From positions 1 to 64,000 of the forward strand of contig NZ_WJIB01000013.1 in assembly GCF_019400745.1 (NCBI RefSeq): a stretch of DNA of 64,000 bases. The letters are read 5' to 3'. The position numbers and the translations under genes are program-made. Positions 61,436 through 64,000 of this stretch are shown here, piece after piece. The notes under the pieces were generated by a model. That model saw nothing but the letters and a program-made list of their open reading frames with translations. It searched no databases and was not told where the DNA came from. The stretch comes from Cohnella sp. CFH 77786 (GTDB lineage Bacteria > Bacillota > Bacilli > Paenibacillales > Paenibacillaceae). Positions within the stretch are counted from its first letter, which is position 1. Each line of letters opens with the position of its first letter.

Positions 61436-62434
61436 TTATTCCGATACCAGCCATTCGGCGAGAAGCGCTGCCTCCCGTTCTTCCTTCATGCCCGCTTTGC
61501 GTTCCAAATCCGACGGCCGGGCGGCATCCCATTCGGCGGTATCGCGGATCGTTTCCCTGAGCGGACGGAATACGAGACCGTCATCTACCGCCTTGCGGTT
61601 ATTAGCCGCCATCAGGCAAACGACCTCGGCGGTTTCTCCGGCTTCGGGCAGCCACAGAGGCATTTCGATCCACGGTCCCACCCCATGTCCGAGCAGGAAA
61701 TCCTGATCCGCCCAAATCAGCCGGGCATGGGGATTCAGCTCGTCCCGGCACGCTTCCAGCAATTCGAGCATCGTCAAGCTCCGGTCGGGGCCGATCGCGT
61801 TATAAGTGCCGGTTCGGCTTCGTTCCGCCATCCGCACGATCCACTCGGCCAAATCACGGACGTCGATCACCTGGACTTGGGCGGCCGGCCGGCCGGGCGC
61901 GAGCACCCGTCCTCCCCGCCGGATCCGGGAGGGCCAATACGTGAAGCGGTCGGTCGGATCCCGGGGGCCTACGATCAAGCCGGGGCGAACGATGAGCGAA
62001 CGGTCCGGGAAGGCGGCCAACACTTCCTGCTCGCACAAGGCTTTGAGCGCTCCGTAATGCTTGGGCACGTCTTCGGATCCGGGTTCGGCAAGTTCCAGCA
62101 CCGGACTTCGTTCGTCCACGCCCGGCCGGTCCAAGCCGCTGTATACGGAAATGCTCGAAACGAAAGCGTAGTGGCCGACCTGTCCGGCGAGCAACCTGGC
62201 GGATTGGCGGACGACTCTCGGGACGTACCCGGACGTATCGAGGACGACGTCCCATGTACGGCCTTCCAGCGCTTCAAGCCGTCCGTCCCGGTCGCCGATC
62301 AAGCGCTCGACGCCGGCAGGCAGCTCCGATGGACTGGACACTCCTCTCGTGAAGACGGTGACTTCATGACCGGCCCGAACGGCCGATTGAACCAGGTAAT
62401 AACCCAAAAACCGGGTTCCTCCGAGGATGAGCAT
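61436..62434 (-). CDS. NAD-dependent epimerase/dehydratase family protein
   Basis: About 332 residues: Rossmann motif LILGGTRFLGYYLV, VTVFTRG, WDVVLDTSGYVPRVV and the active-site region FVSSISVYSG...KHYGALKALCEQEV (YxxxK). Extended SDR proteins of this type act on sugar nucleotides or, in the atypical branch, bind RNA. Most like isoflavone reductase-type/CSP41-type SDRs with a TRFLG start. ATG at 62434 or TTG at 62440 after CCGGAG. Confidence 0.85.
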   Translation of the reverse strand: MLILGGTRFLGYYLVQSAVRAGHEVTVFTRGVSSPSELPAGVERLIGDRDGRLEALEGRTWDVVLDTSGYVPRVVRQSARLLAGQVGHYAFVSSISVYSGLDRPGVDERSPVLELAEPGSEDVPKHYGALKALCEQEVLAAFPDRSLIVRPGLIVGPRDPTDRFTYWPSRIRRGGRVLAPGRPAAQVQVIDVRDLAEWIVRMAERSRTGTYNAIGPDRSLTMLELLEACRDELNPHARLIWADQDFLLGHGVGPWIEMPLWLPEAGETAEVVCLMAANNRKAVDDGLVFRPLRETIRDTAEWDAARPSDLERKAGMKEEREAALLAEWLVSE

Positions 62435-62612
62435 CTTCAACTCCGGCAAACCCCTCTCTTCACCGTTTCCATGATTATACTCCGGTTGGACATGAGCAGA
62501 AAAGAGCGGCGGACGATTCCTTTTTTCGGGGTCCCGTTCTATAATGAAATCTGTTGTGTACGTATCCATCAAGCGACATAACCCTTATCCTATATAAAAA
62601 AGGTGTCGAACC

Positions 62613-64000
62613 ATGAGCATTCTAACCGTAAAAAATTTAAGCCACGGATTCGGTGACCGGGCGATATTCCGGGACGTATCCTTCCGTCTGCTGAAAGGCG
62701 AGCACGTCGGGCTGATCGGCGCGAACGGCGAAGGCAAATCCACCTTCATGAGCATCATTACGGGAAGTCTCGAGCCCGACGGGGGAACCGTCGAATGGTC
62801 GAAGAAAGTCCGCGTCGGCTACCTCGACCAGCATTCGGTGCTGCAGAAAGGTTTGACGATCCGCGACGTGCTGAAGAACGCGTTCCGCTATTTGACGGAT
62901 CTCGAGACGGAAATGAACCAAATGTACGAGCGCATGGGAGAAGCGACGCCGGAGGAACTGGAGCAGCTGCTCGAGGAAGTCGGGTCGATCCAGGACACGC
63001 TCAATAACAACGACTTCTACCTGATCGATGCCAAAGTGGAAGAAGTCGCTCGGGGTCTCGGGCTGGGCGACATCGGATTGGAGCGGGACGTCCACGATCT
63101 GAGCGGCGGACAGCGGACCAAGGTGCTTCTGGCCAAGCTGCTGCTCGAGAAGCCGGACATCTTGCTGCTCGACGAACCGACCAACTACCTGGACGAGCAG
63201 CACATCGAGTGGCTGAAACGGTATCTGCAGGAATATGACAACGCGTTTATCCTTGTCTCCCACGATATTCCGTTCCTGAACAGCGTCGTCAACCTCATTT
63301 ACCACGTGGAAAATCAAGAACTCAGCCGATACGTGGGCGATTATGAAACGTTCGTGCAACAGCACGAAGCGAAGAAGCAGCAGTTGGAAGCCGCGTACAA
63401 ACGCCAGCAGCAGGAAATCGCCGATCTGAAGGATTTCGTGGCGCGCAACAAAGCCCGGGTGTCCACCCGCAACATGGCGATGTCCCGCCAGAAGAAGCTC
63501 GACAGCATGGAGATCATCGAGCTCGCCAAGGAGAAGCCGAAGCCGCAGTTCCATTTCAAGGAAGCCCGCACGTCCGGCAGGATGATTTTCGAAACGAAGC
63601 AGCTGGTCATCGGCTACGACGAGCCGCTGTCCCGTCCGCTCGACCTGCAGATGGAACGCGGCCAGAAGATTGCGCTCGTCGGCGCGAACGGCATCGGCAA
63701 AACGACGCTTCTCCGCAGCATCTTAGGCGAACTCCTGCCCCTCTCCGGCTCCGTCGTACGCGGGGAGAACCAGTTCCTCGGTTACTTCGAGCAAGAGGTT
63801 AAAGGCGGAGCGGACGAGACATGCATCGAGTCCGTATGGAAGGAGTTCCCTTCCCTGTCCCAGTTCGAAGTGCGCGCGGCCTTGGCCAAATGCGGGCTGA
63901 CTACGAAGCATATCGAGAGCAAGATCTCCGTGCTGAGCGGCGGCGAGAAAGCCAAGGTGCGGCTGTGCAGGCTGATCAACCGGGAGACGAACTTGCTCGT
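62613..64000 (+). CDS. ABC-F family ATPase, 3' end beyond the window
   Basis: The frame stays open to the window end (462 codons). Two ATP-binding cassettes: Walker A GANGEGKS, signature LSGGQRTKVLLAK and Walker B ILLLDEPTNYLDEQHIEWL; second Walker A GANGIGKT and signature VLSGGEKAKVRL. The linker between (QHEAKKQQLEAAYKRQQQEI...KARVSTRN) is the ABC-F signature. No membrane spans. Such proteins act on the ribosome (translation factors or antibiotic protection). Closest by feel to YkpA/YbiT. ATG preceded by AAAAAGG. Confidence 0.93.
   Translation, partial: MSILTVKNLSHGFGDRAIFRDVSFRLLKGEHVGLIGANGEGKSTFMSIITGSLEPDGGTVEWSKKVRVGYLDQHSVLQKGLTIRDVLKNAFRYLTDLETEMNQMYERMGEATPEELEQLLEEVGSIQDTLNNNDFYLIDAKVEEVARGLGLGDIGLERDVHDLSGGQRTKVLLAKLLLEKPDILLLDEPTNYLDEQHIEWLKRYLQEYDNAFILVSHDIPFLNSVVNLIYHVENQELSRYVGDYETFVQQHEAKKQQLEAAYKRQQQEIADLKDFVARNKARVSTRNMAMSRQKKLDSMEIIELAKEKPKPQFHFKEARTSGRMIFETKQLVIGYDEPLSRPLDLQMERGQKIALVGANGIGKTTLLRSILGELLPLSGSVVRGENQFLGYFEQEVKGGADETCIESVWKEFPSLSQFEVRAALAKCGLTTKHIESKISVLSGGEKAKVRLCRLINRETNLL

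Overview
The window looks like chromosomal DNA of a fairly GC-rich Gram-positive bacterium of the Paenibacillaceae (Paenibacillus/Cohnella type). The grounds are strong AGGAGG-like ribosome sites, frequent GTG/TTG starts, an XerS-type recombinase, a TerC/YjbE-like protein, CitST-like sensing and TctABC transport. The genus is an inference. No rRNA or tRNA gene was recognised. Most of the window is dense chromosomal coding sequence. Two zones differ: bases 1-1430 and about 45-57 kb are AT-rich, with small genes, remnants and repeats.

The most unusual content is an integron-like cassette system. A tyrosine recombinase (1432-2568) lies directly beside an array (1-1342) of units separated by 146-197 bp attC-like palindromic elements. 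These end in (R)YYYAAC...GTTRRRY-like boxes with an inner CGTATTCACG/CGTGAATACG inverted repeat. A second cluster of the same elements, without an integrase, lies at 49.9-56.8 kb and separates small genes (several GNATs, a DCC protein, an NTF2-like protein, hypotheticals). The two ends of each cassette match each other over about 16-18 bp, and this match differs from cassette to cassette, as expected if cassettes move as circles. Two proximal cassettes have no plausible gene and consist of 40/41-bp tandem repeats. A 5'-truncated IS110-family transposase abuts one att arm.

Region by region: 2.7-9.3 kb holds housekeeping genes (SGNH esterase, thiamine-binding-like protein, fumC, a lipoprotein, xerS, a YjbR-like protein). 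At 9.4-22.8 kb one long leftward gene set encodes a signal-peptide membrane protein, an ABC-2 exporter, a coiled-coil/Gly-Ser protein, a MoxR ATPase, a DUF58 protein and two von Willebrand factor A membrane proteins. A decayed xerS copy and a ParB-like gene follow at 23-24.3 kb. At 24.5-31.6 kb a leftward operon runs tctC-tctB-tctA-sensor kinase-regulator-malic enzyme: uptake, sensing and catabolism of a di/tricarboxylate, probably malate or citrate. At 31.7-37.8 kb are a TerC-like protein, a GH18-like glycosidase, an ECF41-type sigma factor facing its AhpD-like partner with matching candidate promoters, a GNAT, an HD phosphohydrolase and GluQRS.

From 38 to 45 kb there is a signalling block: an OmpR/kinase pair, a hybrid kinase, a second OmpR regulator, and a 5TM-LytS/GGDEF/EAL protein whose GGDEF site is degenerate. 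From 45.2 to 49.9 kb accessory genes alternate with remnants, leading into the distal array. From 57.7 to 61.2 kb a tightly overlapping operon carries a VOC protein, hisC, an AAC(3)-like acetyltransferase and two DinB-superfamily proteins. A sugar-nucleotide-type epimerase and an ABC-F ATPase, cut by the window end, close the window.
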